Assembly (NCBI RefSeq): GCF_019320115.1 | Contig: NC_089598.1 | Location: 28,429,711-28,493,710 of the forward strand | Reading direction: 5' to 3' | Length of the DNA stretch: 64,000 nucleotides | Source of the DNA: Miscanthus floridulus | Taxonomy: Eukaryota > Streptophyta > Magnoliopsida > Poales > Poaceae | Shown: positions 11,286-21,699 of the stretch, piece by piece | How the letters are laid out: every line of letters starts with the position of its first letter | How positions within the stretch are numbered: position 1 is the first letter of the stretch | Translations under genes and position numbers: made by a program | Notes under the pieces: model-generated | What the model saw: the letters and a program-made list of their open reading frames with translations, nothing else | Databases searched by the model: none | What the model was told of the DNA's origin: nothing

Positions 11286-12000
11286 AACCCTAACTTATTT
11301 GCTCTCTTCTTTTTCTAAATTAATTAACAACTTTATAATTTCCATAGACACAACTTTATATTTTACTATCCCTCCCCTCCTCAGTTGTCACTAGAGACAC
11401 AACGTGTATGTGTGTCTGCAAGGGTAAAGCTACAATGTGCTTAGCGGGTGCAAATGCCCCCCCCCCCCAAATGAAAAAACAATTACTTTAACTAAAATTC
11501 TCCCATATATGCACCTCTCATGATACAAGCATATAAACCCAAGGCAAGCACATCTCTCTCTAATTTGTTCTAGACAACTAGGAGTGCCAAAAGTGTGCTT
11601 CTATACAACCATGGTAGTTGTTTTTTATACTACTGCAACACCATTTCAATTATCATAGTTGTTACTGAACAGGATCACACGAACTACCATGATTTAAATT
11701 TCAATCTTTTCTTCAAGAAGAGCACATCTTTTGTTTTCATGAGGAAGAGCACATCTTTTGGTCAGTGTTTTCTATGCATTCACGTAGTATATTGAAGTGA
11801 TATGTCCTTGTTATTATAAATCTCTATCATCTGGCTATGTTCCAAATTGGAAGTCACTCATTTTATGTTGAAATTATGTCTTGTTTATTCTAAGTGGAAG
11901 TCTATGTTAAATTGTTGTTTAATTCAATTTGTGGTTTAAATAGCTGGTCAAAACAAATGTGCTTGCTAAGATGTTTCATCTCACCCTTGAATTACTCAAT
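11286..12000. other. Unassigned sequence after the kinase fragment
   Basis: A+T-rich with no convincing gene. A run of eleven or more C residues lies near 11457-11468. Short frames at 11595-11795 and 11894-12079 have no recognisable domain. The catalytic half of the kinase was looked for here and not found. Confidence 0.3.
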
Positions 12001-12890
12001 CCAGGTACTTAAAGCTTTTCTTGAAGGGATGGGATTAGTTGCACTTCATCACTACTTTGCCCATGCTTTAGCGATATAATAATACTTTTGGCTTGTTGTA
12101 ATAAACTTAGTTTATCAGTCACGATGACGCTTTGTGGTTTAATAATATTAACTGAGGTGGAACCTTTCTTAATCATGGTTTTATTGTTCTTGTTGCTTCT
12201 GCGTTCTACTGTATTTATCATGTTTGCTACTGAGTCTTGTACTCCAGCTTGAGGGAAGGGCCATTTAGTGCCATCCTTAGCTTTTTGTGGCGTCTGGGGA
12301 TGTTACAACCACTAAGCGTAGGGGTCATACTCGGTGACTTCGTTTGGTTGGGAAGAACCATATTGTACCCCGCCAAAGATCAATTCACTGCTGGTCCATT
12401 ACGGTTTGCGTGTTACGAGCCAAATTCGGAGCAAAAGTGATCATTGGCACAGTTGTTCTAACCCCACCTAAATTGGCCTTAACAGTTTTAGTTGCCAAAG
12501 TGGCCCATTTGGCTTTGTTAGCCGCTGCATACATGCTTTAATTCTCATAAAAATTGTAAGGCATGCCATATTGAGGTTGTTTAGAAGCTGATTCGCTAGT
12601 AGATGCATCAACACAATCGACTTTCTTACCATCTAATCTATCAAAACATGACATGATCATATTAACAATAGTCATAAGATCATTATCCGTTACTATCCTA
12701 TGATCTTGCAACATCTTAGCATAATTAGCATGAGTAGGGAAAGGATCTTCATCCTCTTCATTATCTTTTACCTGGTGTAGTGGGCTTGCCAAAGATGGGC
12801 TCACAATATTGAGTGATGTTACCTCTAGTGCAGTGGGCTCGCTTCTAAATTGGTAGTGAGCTTGGCTTGAATCTTTTGGCAAAGATCATT
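12001..12890 (-). pseudogene. Probable retrotransposon gag remnant
   Basis: Minus-strand frames at 12538-12882 and 12009-12221 give protein-like sequence with few stops. The first includes DPFPTHANYAKMLQDHRIV and ends PQYGMPYNFYEN, a phrase like that found in some Ty3/gypsy gag proteins. After one stop the frame continues with PMITFAPNLARNTQTVMDQQ. No zinc knuckle, protease or pol motif is present. I infer a gypsy gag remnant; it may instead be another transposon-borne gene. Confidence 0.35.
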
Positions 12891-13573
12891 GAAAAGTTCC
12901 TCGATCAACATCGATGAGGTGATGTTGCCCGGATATGTAGGTTCACTGTGATCAATCGCCTTCTTGTCGTCATCTAACATGTTGCTAGTAGATTGGTTTC
13001 TTTTCTAGCTTCTTCCCAAGTAGAGTCATCAAAAAGCACATTGATGTTGAATTGGTCACACACCAGCAAGGGCTAACATGACCGAGGTTGCACACCTGAT
13101 AGAAATGGCAAGATAGACCCGCAAACCGATCAAGCCGATTTGTTGCCCATTCTTTGCTTGATAGAGCCTTGAACACTTTTTAGGAAGACCTGTTGGGAAG
13201 GGGCACAATGAGGTTGTTCTAGGTTTAGCAAGGCCACGTAGAACATCGCCAAATCTAGTCGAGAGACGTGATGAACAACATAGGCAAGAAAAGTTAGGGC
13301 AAAAGGAGTAATAAATGTGCTTTTTGACGATTAGAAGTTGGATTTCTCAATCTATCACGATCCTCTCATATATATAGAGGGGGTGATCTTATCCTAATAG
13401 AAAATATTTCCAGATCACAGTCTACATGTTTGATGGTTCCCAAGATAAAAAAAACAAGCCAGGACCAAGTTGGACACAACCCAGTCTCGAAAGAGCAATA
13501 TCGGCTAAGCTGATTCTAAAAACCAGCTTAGCCATACTCCTCGGGGCAGAACAAACTTGCCACATAGAGCACA
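12891..13573 (-). other. Possible leader/LTR of the gag remnant, left flank of the CACTA element
   Basis: The minus strand carries a TATATATA box near 13366-13380 inside a promoter-like setting, upstream of the gag-like frames in minus sense. Together they could be a decayed LTR and leader. No LTR border or second LTR was found. The CACTA terminus at 13574 appears to have landed in this sequence. Confidence 0.25.
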
Positions 13574-13603
13574 CACTACCCCAGATCAGGACATCACTAT
13601 CGG
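13574..13603. repeat. Left CACTA terminal inverted repeat
   Basis: CACTACCCCAGATCAGGACA followed by TCACTATCGG. CACTA is the defining terminus of the superfamily. The three bases before it are ACA, the candidate 3-bp target duplication, but the right partner cannot be checked because that end is missing. Confidence 0.75.
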
Positions 13604-14095
13604 TTCAAAATCCCCCTTCACTGCTAGATTTTGAACCGACAGTGGCATACTAGCAGTGATGTGGGGTTCACATCACTACCGGTACTCAAAACCGTCAGTG
13701 ATGTGCTGGCAAGACTGTCGGTTCCTAGCACCACCCAGCATTGTTAGTTGATCCAACACTGCCGGCTTGTGGCACGAGCCGATAGTGATGCTCAAGCCAA
13801 CAATGCCGGCTTATGGCTCGAGCCAATAGTAATGCTCAAGCCAACACTACTGGCTTGTGGATCGAGGCGACAATGATGCTCAAGCCAATACTGTTGGCTT
13901 GTGGCTCAAGCTGACAGTGATGATCAAGCCAACACCATTGGCTTGAGCTTTGAACCGACAGTATTGCTCAAGACGTCATTGCTGGCTTGACATGCAAATC
14001 GACAATGATAGGTTTAGCAACACTGCCCACTCGTAGCTCAAACCGACAATGTTGTTGAAGCCATCACCGCCGGCTTGGTACTAGCCGGTAGTGTC
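13597..14095. repeat. Left subterminal repeat array of the CACTA element
   Basis: About 0.5 kb of short direct and inverted units built on CGGTTCAAA/TTTGAACCGACAGTG and CAAGCC-x-ACA-x-TG-x-CGGCTTG. In En/Spm, TnpA-type proteins bind such subterminal motifs to bring the ends together. The units here have drifted, with CAAGCC/GGCTTG variants dominating from 13790 on. Confidence 0.75.
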
Positions 14096-14435
14096 TCTTT
14101 TTTGCATTTTATTGTTTTATATAATTTTTTTGAATCAAGTTTCACTTTATATTCGCTACATAGACGACAAGTCCATCAACATTAAACATTACAAATATTA
14201 CGGTTATAGTTCAAATATGCTTATGAAGCTCTCGATCCCTTGAAATAAAAAAGAAATTACAATAGTTTAGCGAGCCGCTCTGGCCCATAGTGCGCCTTGT
14301 ACTTCATGGACTGTGCAATGGAGAATGTTTCTTTTGTCCAAGCACTCCGATACGATGAAGGCTGTTAGCTCCGATTATAGTGCTATGACTTCTATTTCTA
14401 ACAACCTATTATGTTTAAATTTCTTACGCTGTCAT
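14096..14435. other. Non-coding interval beyond the Ulp1-like 3' end
   Basis: A+T-rich. It probably contains the 3' untranslated region and polyadenylation site of the minus-strand second CACTA gene. No feature stands out. Confidence 0.35.
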
Positions 14436-15505
14436 TCAAAAAAACTGGTTTCGAAAAGCAAAAATGTAAGAGAAATAAGTAGATTGTTTTGTTGAATGAA
14501 TAGATATAAATGAAATGGGGATTATACACACCAAATGATCTGCCACCTCCAATTTTATGCCAGGGTAGCGAAGCATTGCCCACATTACGTAGAACCTACA
14601 TTCATTGTTTCTTGCCGGCTGGTCTAGGGTCTCCAATTGCATTGGTGCAACCTGGAATGGGACCTTCATCCCACCGACCATTCTTGCCTAGACACTGTGC
14701 CACATTATAAAGTGTGAAAAAGAGGCAACATTAGAATGTGCTATGTGCAATTAGAAAATAATATGTTATTAGGTTCGCTTATGTATTAAGCACTTCGACT
14801 AGGGAATCGAGCAAAGAAAGTGGCTTTTTCTTCGAGTCCCACACATTGATATGATTTCTTTTAATATCGACAACAATGAAGATGAAATGGTTGCTGCAAT
14901 CACAAAACCCTAGTTAACGAATAATCATAACTACAAAAAATCAATCATAAAAATAAGAGCAGAGAACACATACTCGCAATTGTAGGCTAGAAGTATTTCA
15001 GTTTTATTACTCAGCTTGAAATTTTTGAAAATGGCAGTCAGTGTCTTCGTTAGTTGTTCCACTTTGTTTCCATGGATGCCTCCGTGTGTTCTCTCGTTGA
15101 CTAGCTCAGGGTCCAGGAAAGACATATGAGCGTACTTTGTTTTGAAGCAATGTTTTGCTACATACTTGCATAATTCATGGGGAATGTGCACTCGTTAATT
15201 ATTTATGTATCAAGAGAGTAGTTAATTATAATATCGTGCGAGTAGGGTACTTACATAGTCCATAGCATCAACATTTGTGTATCGAGATCGCGTCTCTAGA
15301 ATAGCTGAAACAAGTGATCCCAATAGACAAAGTGCTTCTCTTCATTAGGATAATGGAAAACATGTGGTGGGCGGATAATATATTCGAAACCCGCCTGCCC
15401 CATCTCAAGTGCTTGGGCCATGTAAGAATCATGCAAGTCATGCATATATGTTGTCAAATTTTTATACTCTTTGTCCACCAAGAAATCACCTCTTTGAAAC
15501 AACAT
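14436..15505 (-). pseudogene. Ulp1-like cysteine protease part of the second CACTA gene
   Basis: Minus-strand pieces line up as a C48-type protease. IPHELCKYVAKHCFKTKYAHM lies at 14931-15191. NHFIFIVVDIKRNHINVWDSKKK is read near 14895-14830, with a His and an Asp in the catalytic spacing. QPARNNECRFYVMWAMLRY is read near 14630-14570, with the Gln and the nucleophile-position Cys. The 69-codon frame at 15296-15505 (RGDFLVDKEYKNLTTYMHDL) leads into it. Ulp1-like domains cleave SUMO in host proteins and are often carried by plant transposons. Introns or frame breaks separate the pieces; expression is uncertain. Confidence 0.6.
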
Positions 15506-17500
15506 TGCCGGTCTTGTCGTCTCATATAGTGAATCATAATAGATGTTTGCGGCATCATCCCTGGTTAATCCGGGGTTGTCTTCGACAATCTTGTTTATCT
15601 TCCTTTGATCTTCATGGTGTATTTCTTCGACTCTTAATTGATTGAGCTTACTCTCTATTTGCCTATTGAATTCGGACTACACCTCCACTTAGGTAGTGAG
15701 GCAAATAGATTTCAGAATCTAACTTTGTCTTCCTTGGAGGCTACTTCTGGCTTTTGTTGGTTCGTCAAGTTTGTAACGCTGCCACTCATCGTCCTTTTCT
15801 TTTTTTGGACCACTTTGGGAGCATTAGCGATTGAATCCGAGGACCTTTTCTACGACTGCGAGGATGCCTTAGGTCTTGTTTTGGGCTGTTGTGGAGGAGG
15901 AGGATGAGAATTATGTTTTCTCGGGGCTGATGAAGGGGGAGGAGGAGTATTCTCTTTTGTTGGGGCTGATGAAGATGGAGGATGAGGAGGAAGAGAAGGA
16001 GACTTCTATCTTCTCAGGGGTGATGGCAAGGAAGCAGGGAAGGTAGAGTGACCTCCTCTATTAGGAGATGGTGAGTGGTCATCTCTGGGTGGTGAAGATT
16101 CACCATCGTCCTCATCATCATCCGAAGACAACTGGTGATCAAGCTTAATGAAGCGCTTGCACCAGGCCACATGAGAGCCCTTATTCCAAACAAGGCATTG
16201 CCTGTCTTCCTGTGCGGGGTAATCAATGTGCATCTTGTTATACTTCTTATCAAGTATAGTATCAATAGTGACATGGGCATACATCATTGGAATTGGGTGG
16301 CCATTAATGGTCCCATCTCCCGCAGGCCAGGCCTGACCGACCGCCACCTTATTAGTTGCCCATTGCTGACGGATGTACAACCTGACATCTTTGAGCGGGG
16401 TCGATCCACAAGTGTTGTGACCCCTAAACTGTGGGCTAAAGCTAGTCGGAATAGGTTCTTGTGGTACTACTCCTGATCCCATGGATGCCATAAGTACATT
16501 GACTTTTTCTTGAACCCTGTCACTAATCCATTTTTCGAATTTGTCTTCCATGTCTTTCAGAACCCTCATATACTCTACCTCTTGTGCTGCTCTACCCCTC
16601 AAGCAGCTCTAATAAGTAGAAGATTCTTCCTCGAATGCTATTTTCCAAGGAACAAGACTGGCTCCTCTAGTGCGACTAGGGTGCTCCTTGTTTTCAAGTG
16701 TTTGGGTGAGCACATCATTCTTCCTATTAGTAGTGTGGGTGCCTTTCCTCACCTCATCATTTACCTCAGAGATCATCTGAATGGGGCTGCTCATGGCTGG
16801 ATTTGTTGAGCTAAAGCTCCTGTCCAGGCCATGGTGTACCCCCTTGCCATATAGAAATATATCGACCTGGGCTCCCAATTGGCAGTCTCAGGCTCAACGC
16901 CAAGGCATTCCACCTCTTTAAGTTCACTTTCAAATTCATCCATCTTACTGGCGTAGCCACGAGAGCCGAGTTTATGAGGATTCATCGCTTTAAGCGAGTT
17001 CTCCTTATTCTTCTTGCTCAGTTCCAAGTACTCCTCGGATTGCCTGTATTGCTTAAATTCCTGCCATAAGTCCTTCTGCTTGGCATACTCTCCACCATCC
17101 TAATTTGTCTATTTATCCTTGACGATAAATTTCTTGTACAATGTCCCCTTGAAAGTCTTGAAGCATGTCCCCATGATTTCTTTTGTTTTTTCTTGACTGG
17201 CTCCTTGTCATAGTCCTGTGGGAAAGTAAAATACTATGGGATCTATTTCTCCCATATGTCATCCTTCTCACTTTCAGGAACCCTCCATAGGTCATTATCT
17301 TTCCCAATCCACTTTCTGTACTTAATCGGGATGTAGTCCCTTACAAGTGCCCCGATGACAGTCTTGTAATTGGCCATAGCTTTTTAGGTGCGAGCGGCTC
17401 CCCGATTTGGTCAAACTCAGTGATGTGCAAGTGTGCATTCCTACCAGTAGGAAGCTATGACACACCTCACTTGGTTATGGCCTTGCTGCTAATTGAACCA
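15506..17500 (-). pseudogene. Transposase_24-type (Ptta/En/Spm) protein of the CACTA element
   Basis: The minus-strand frame at 16791-17027 reads KKNKENSLKAMNPHKLGSRG and YASKMDEFESELKEVECLGV, then EPETANWEPRSIYFYMARGY, strongly like the plant Transposase_24 family. Sequence upstream (near 17330-17200) contains IPIKYRKWIGKDNDLWRVPE in another frame. The 198-codon frame at 16006-16602 carries the coiled-coil RAAQEVEYMRVLKDMEDKFEKW, then a globular part and an acidic Ser/Asp/Pro-rich tail. The family is the presumed TnpA-like partner that binds subterminal repeats. Frameshifts and TAG stops interrupt it; it probably continues into the Ulp1-like part at 14436-15505. Confidence 0.65.
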
Positions 17501-17988
17501 TCTGGCTGCTTGGTCAGCTAAACCTCCTACTAGAGACACCAAGTAAGCTAATAGACTCTTGATTAATTAGCGTGTGTGGCTACCTAGTCACATGATACCT
17601 AAGTTACCTGGTCATCTTGGTCATCTTGATCCAACTAGAGAAGAGTGGTAGGGGTCCATGGTACCTTGTTCTCACCGTCCTGATTGTTACCGCCACCATT
17701 TATCGGATCATGCGGCTCTCTCATCCCACCGATATCAGCCGCTTCTTATTGCCTATCGGTTCTTGGGTGACGGGTTAATAGGCGACGATGAGTCATGGCT
17801 ATGACATGATCATGGTCAGTTTGGGCTATGTACAACTACTAGTAGCATTTGTGCATATATATATTACCCAACTAATAAGATTTAATGTAAAGTCTATTAA
17901 TAAGTCCACATACAGTTCACGTAGAACAAATGCATTGTTTGATTGGCTCCATACAACAAAGTCCACCTACTATTCTATGAAACAAAGC
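17501..17988. other. Intron-like interval inside the CACTA gene region
   Basis: No protein-like frame recognised. It lies between the RNase H1-N ORF and the Transposase_24 region, both minus strand, and may contain introns joining or separating them. Confidence 0.3.
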
Positions 17989-18294
17989 CTATATTAACTT
18001 CCAAATAAGAAAAGCAATGACCATAGCCATAAATAAAAGCATGGCATCTTTCCAAGACCAAGGAACAATTCTCCTAATCTTCATATCTCCGGCGGGTGGC
18101 TCCTCTTTAATCTCTAGTACTGGCGGATGGCCATGGTTTGCACTCATTGGACCATAGTAGGTCCTCAAAGCTTCAGGTTTTGTGTTGTATTTTTTGTAAC
18201 AATTACCTGGGTATTGATTGACTTGAGCATAGCAACCTTCCCAGGTAAGGTAGATCCCAGGCACCTGACCAACATGCACTACATACCATGCCAT
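17989..18294 (-). CDS. RNase H1 N-terminal (Cauli_VI/viroplasmin-like) domain protein with membrane tail
   Basis: An uninterrupted 101-codon frame. Residues 3-46 read WYVVHVGQVPGIYLTWEGCY AQVNQYPGNCYKKYNTKPEA, which fits the small RNase H1 N-terminal domain that binds RNA/DNA hybrids and double-stranded RNA: the WYVV start, GIYxTWxxC, the central Gly and the YKKY-x-T-x-x-EA helix are all there. Residues 80-101 (KDAMLLFMAMVIAFLIWKLI and neighbours) form a hydrophobic segment that could be a tail anchor. No RNase H catalytic domain follows. It lies in the CACTA element upstream, in minus sense, of the Transposase_24 region. It could be a separate gene or an exon of that transcript. Confidence 0.6.
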   Translation of the reverse strand: MAWYVVHVGQVPGIYLTWEGCYAQVNQYPGNCYKKYNTKPEALRTYYGPMSANHGHPPVLEIKEEPPAGDMKIRRIVPWSWKDAMLLFMAMVIAFLIWKLI

Positions 18295-18767
18295 GGTTGC
18301 CTATACATTTAACAAAATTAGGTTGATAGTGCTATGTCATTCAAACATGTTGCAGACTAAGTTTAGTGTATCGAGCAAAGTTGTAGACTATATTCAAATA
18401 TTCAAATTTCAATTTGCAACACATTTAGCTAGGCTTCATCCCATGCATATTGGACATGAAAGTATTATGGTAATTGCCAGTACATAAAAGACATAGGAAA
18501 CCAAATATGAAGAGGACAAGTTCGACAATCTTCCAGTGAATCAGCTAGTAAGTGACCTATGTTAAATATTTTTCTCTAGGCTACTTTGTTTATTCCTGTT
18601 CTAATACCTTTGCATTGAAAAGATCCATGTATAGGTGCTGCCATGCTATGTTAATTTTTTATTTATTAGGAACTTTAATTAACTTGTTCATTTGCTAGGA
18701 ATTTCTAGAAGATTCTACAACCTAGCAAATTAGCAATTCATGAATACACATAGTAGAGCCCGTCCAA
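18295..18767. other. Intergenic or intronic A+T-rich interval
   Basis: No feature recognised. In minus sense it separates the G+C-rich first-exon-like block at 18768-19489 from the RNase H1-N ORF, so an intron is likely. Confidence 0.3.
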
Positions 18768-19489
18768 ATGCCAGATAGTAACAGTACACAGAGCACAGTG
18801 AAGCAGGTTAGCGTCATTTACCTCGTGGAGAAGAGCCCGTCCAAAGTGATGGTGACCTTGCTCTTCTCGCGTCGAGGAAGACGAGGGCGCAGGCGGTGGC
18901 GATGCTCTGGTGGTGTCGAGGAAGACAAGACCGCTGGCGTGCCAGGGACAGCATCGGGTGTTGAAGAAGAGGATGGCACGATGGCTACGGACGACGACGT
19001 AGGTGGTGATGGAGCTTCATCAGCGTGGAGGAAGACGACGGCGTGGGCGTGGCTGGGACGGCAGTGACAGTTAGCGGCAAACCATCGAACACCTAAGGGG
19101 CGTAGTGAGGGAGGCGCTCACCGTGTAGCGTGGTGGCGCCGCTGTTCGTGTGCTCCTTCAAATCCAAGCTGTGGGAGGGGGCGTGGGGGACCAGGGTGGG
19201 GGACGTCAACATGGTGGACCGTGGGGTGGGGGACACCAGCGTGGACGACCACGGGGTGGGGTATGCCAGGTTGGAGGACCACGGGGTGGGGGACGCTAGG
19301 GCGGAGGACAACATCATGGGTCTTCCTCGCTGGCGTGGGCCGCATGGGGATGCGCGGATGTTGGCGTTGAAGAAGAGGAGGGTGCTCGGGCTGTGGACGG
19401 CGACGCGCGGGGTGGCGGTGCTCCATTGGCTTGGAGGAAATGGATGGCGCGGACTTCAAATGACTTAGAAAAATTTCAGCCCACGCCAC
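18768..19489 (-). other. G+C-rich first-exon-like block downstream of a repeat promoter
   Basis: This G+C-rich block directly follows, in minus sense, a TATA box at 19491-19501. The longest minus-strand frame (19118-19489, 123 codons) contains a 10-residue repeat of the type PHPVVxxxGV. The plus strand also has frames, so base composition alone does not decide coding. By position it is the transcribed 5' part of a minus-strand gene in the CACTA element; I do not recognise the protein. Confidence 0.35.
19195..19309. repeat. 30-bp minisatellite, about 3.8 copies
   Basis: Units start at 19195, 19225, 19255 and 19285 and begin GGTGGGGGAC or GGTGGGGTAT. A period divisible by three keeps the overlapping minus-strand frame open, giving a repeated 10-residue Pro/His/Val motif. 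Confidence 0.75.
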
Positions 19490-19490
19490 T

Positions 19491-19501
19491 GGCTTATATA
19501 C
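19491..19501 (-). promoter_or_regulatory. TATA box next to CACTA subterminal-type repeats (module 1)
   Basis: The minus strand reads GTATATAAGCC, about 10 bp from the repeat block at 19508-19600. The same order, repeat block then TATA box then transcribed unit on the minus strand, recurs near 23121, 24114 and 29229. Confidence 0.5.
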
Positions 19502-19507
19502 TCATGG

Positions 19508-19600
19508 CACATCACTGTTGGTTCTAGAGACAAACTGACAGTGATGATATAGCATCACTGCCGGTGCCAAATCCAACCCGGCAGTGATGTGCACTACCAT
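19508..19600. repeat. Internal CACTA subterminal-type repeat block
   Basis: Contains CATCACTGTTGGTTCTAGAG with its inverted partner AAACTGACAGTGATG, then CATCACTGCCGGTGCC and CCCGGCAGTGATG. These are the same palindromic units as at the element ends. Confidence 0.7.
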
Positions 19601-19654
19601 AGCCAGTTGGAGCAAAATGTTAAAAAGATAAAAATAACATAAGCTAACGAATTC

Positions 19655-19726
19655 CCTATCCTAGCGTAGTGGTTAGGGCCATGCACTCATGACCCCGCGA
19701 CCCGCATTCGAATCCTAGACAGGCCA
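19655..19726 (+). ncRNA. tRNA-like unit 1 (array L)
   Basis: A box TAGCGTAGTGG (19662-19672) fits the Pol III consensus. The B box CATTCGAATCC (19705-19715) matches at nine of eleven positions, with the tRNA-like spacing of 43 bp. No acceptor stem can be paired, so this is a tRNA-derived sequence rather than a tRNA gene. Confidence 0.55.
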
Positions 19727-19811
19727 AACTTTTCGTTTTTTCTTTTAATTTTGAATCACCTAAATGCACTATGTATAAATAAATAAAAATAAAAAACTAC
19801 TCCTAATGTAA

Positions 19812-19886
19812 TTACATAACTAGCGCAGCGGTCAAGGTTGTACTCTCTAGAGCCCGAGACCTGGGTTCGAACCCCAGGCGGGGCAA
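19812..19886 (+). ncRNA. tRNA-like unit 2 (array L), best preserved
   Basis: A box TAGCGCAGCGG at 19821-19831 and a perfect B box GGTTCGAACCC at 19864-19874. The T arm CTGGG-TTCGAAC-CCCAG pairs fully. A TCTC/GAGA stem stands where the anticodon arm would be, with an 8-nt loop. The 5' side does not pair with the 3' GCGGGGCA, so the acceptor stem is lost. Pol III transcription is possible; a working tRNA is unlikely. Confidence 0.6.
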
Positions 19887-19959
19887 TTTTGTTTTTTTGA
19901 ATATAAACTAACTACACTATAACTAAATAAAAAAAAATAAAAAACTAAGCCTAACACAA

Positions 19960-20034
19960 TTACTATCCTAGTGCAACGGTTAAGTCACTACACTCTGGAG
20001 CCCGAGACCCTATTTCATAACCCATGCAGGGCAT
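19960..20034 (+). ncRNA. tRNA-like unit 3 (array L), decayed B box
   Basis: A box TAGTGCAACGG at 19969-19979 and the shared CTCTGGAGCCCGAGACC middle as in unit 2. The B-box position reads TATTTCATAACCC, so it is degenerate. Confidence 0.5.
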
Positions 20035-20059
20035 AATTTTTTAATTTTTTTTTAAAAAT

Positions 20060-20165
20060 ATATCTATCACTGTCAGTTTTCAAAATAAAACCAACAGTGG
20101 TAGTTGTCATTACTGTTAGTTTGTACCCATCACTGCTAGTTTTTTTAAACCAACAGTGTTGATTA
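20060..20165. repeat. Internal CACTA subterminal-type repeat block
   Basis: TCACTGTCAGTTTTCAAAAT with inverted AAAACCAACAGTGG, followed by a second TCACTGCTAGTTTTTTTAAA pair. It lies on the other side of tRNA-like array L from the block at 19508-19600. Confidence 0.65.
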
Positions 20166-20187
20166 TATATATATATATATATATATT
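20163..20187. repeat. (TA)n microsatellite
   Basis: About twelve TA dinucleotides directly after the repeat block. Confidence 0.85.
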
Positions 20188-20235
20188 TCTTTTTTAAACT
20201 GAATAAATTCACGCATTTATATTCCTATTGCATCT

Positions 20236-21655
20236 ATGTTCAAATGGCTTGAAATTTCTTTTGCAAGCATGTACATCCAAATTGTGGCCCACACAAGATC
20301 TTAGTTTTTTCTGATTATTTTCTTTATTATTATATTTTTCTTTGTGCAAGACAGGACAAAAGAGGCCCAATTACATGTTGGACACACTAGAATTTTGCAT
20401 CAAACTCGACCAAAAATTGGTCCCTAGGGCACATGATACCCTGTGGAAAATTTTGGCACCATTACGGATCGTTTCGGGGGTAGGCTCAGTTCAACCTCTA
20501 ATTGATCGGTGATGTCACGCGAAAATTTAATTAAACAGTAGAAAGTACCAAACCATCTCAGAAAAATCCCAAACTTGGTTGTTCCTTCACCCGTGGCACG
20601 TGCAAGCCTGAAAAAAGTTTGAGACTAATACGACACCAAAATGCATATGAATCACATAAACCTAGGGAACCTAGGTACCTAGGGAACCTAGGTGTTTAGT
20701 CATTGTAACCTGAGACGACTCTCTATAGGTTTGTGAAGCAGGTATGTATCGCCTATGTCCAAATGGCTTGAATTTTTTTTGCAAGCATGTACACCCAAAT
20801 TATGGCCCCACACAAGATCTTTGGTCTTTTTGATCATTTTGTTTATTATTATATTTTTCTTTGTGCTAAATGGGGCAAAAGAGGTCCAATTACATGTTGG
20901 ACACACTAGAATTTTGCATCCATCTTGACAAAAAATTAGTCCCTTGGGCACATGATACCCTATGAAAAAGTTTGGCACCATTCCAGATCGTTTCAGGGGT
21001 AGGCTCAGTTCAATCTCTAATTAATCGGTGACGTTGCATGGAAATTCAATTGAACAGCAGAAAGTACCAAACCATCTCAGAAAAATCCAAAACTTGGCCA
21101 TTCCTTCACCCGTGGCACGTGAAAGCCTAAGAAAAAGTTTGAGACCAATACGACACCGGAATGCATATAAACCACAGAAACCTTGAGAACCAAGGTGTTT
21201 AGTCATCGTAACATGAGACGACTTCTATATGTTTGTGAAGTAGGTATGTACCGCCTATGTCCAAATGTCTTGAATTTTTTTGCAAGCATGTACACCTAAA
21301 TTATGGCCCCACACAAGATCTTAGATTTTTTTGATCATTTTCTTTATTATTATATTTTTCCTTGTGCTAAACGGGACAAAAGAGGCCCAATTATATGTTA
21401 GGCACAATAGAATTTTGCATCCACCTCGACCAAAAATTGGTCCCTAGGGCACATAAGATCTCATGGAAAAGTTTGGCACTATTCTGGATCGTTTTGGGGT
21501 AGGCTCAGTTCAACCTCTAATTAATCGGTGACGTTGCGCGGAAATTCAATTAAACCAGAGAAAGTACCAAACCATCTTAGAAAAATTCCAAACTTGGTGT
21601 TTCATTCACTCGTGGCATGTGCAAGCCTGAGAAAAAGTTTGAGACCACTACGATA
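20236..21655. repeat. Tandem repeat, about 0.5-kb unit, 2.8 copies
   Basis: Copies begin near 20236, 20754 and 21257 with CTATGTCCAAATGGCTTGAA or close variants, giving periods of about 518 and 503 bp. Each contains GCAAGCATGTACA, ACACACTAGAATTTTGCATC, CCAAAAATTGGTCCCTAGGG and a GTGGCACGTG segment. Copy 1 carries an extra CCTAGGTACCTAGGGAA repeat. Copy 3 ends inside the unit, near 21655. No open frame is shared by the copies. Confidence 0.85.
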
Positions 21656-21699
21656 GAGGAATTTATAGTTCTTGTTTGACAACACATGACAAATACAAG

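Noticed and set aside
11894..12079. Remaining kinase domain downstream of the fragment
   Set aside because: The frame shows no HRD, DFG or APE motifs.
20236..21655. CRISPR-like array
   Set aside because: Units are 0.5 kb, fewer than three, without spacer structure, in a plant transposon.
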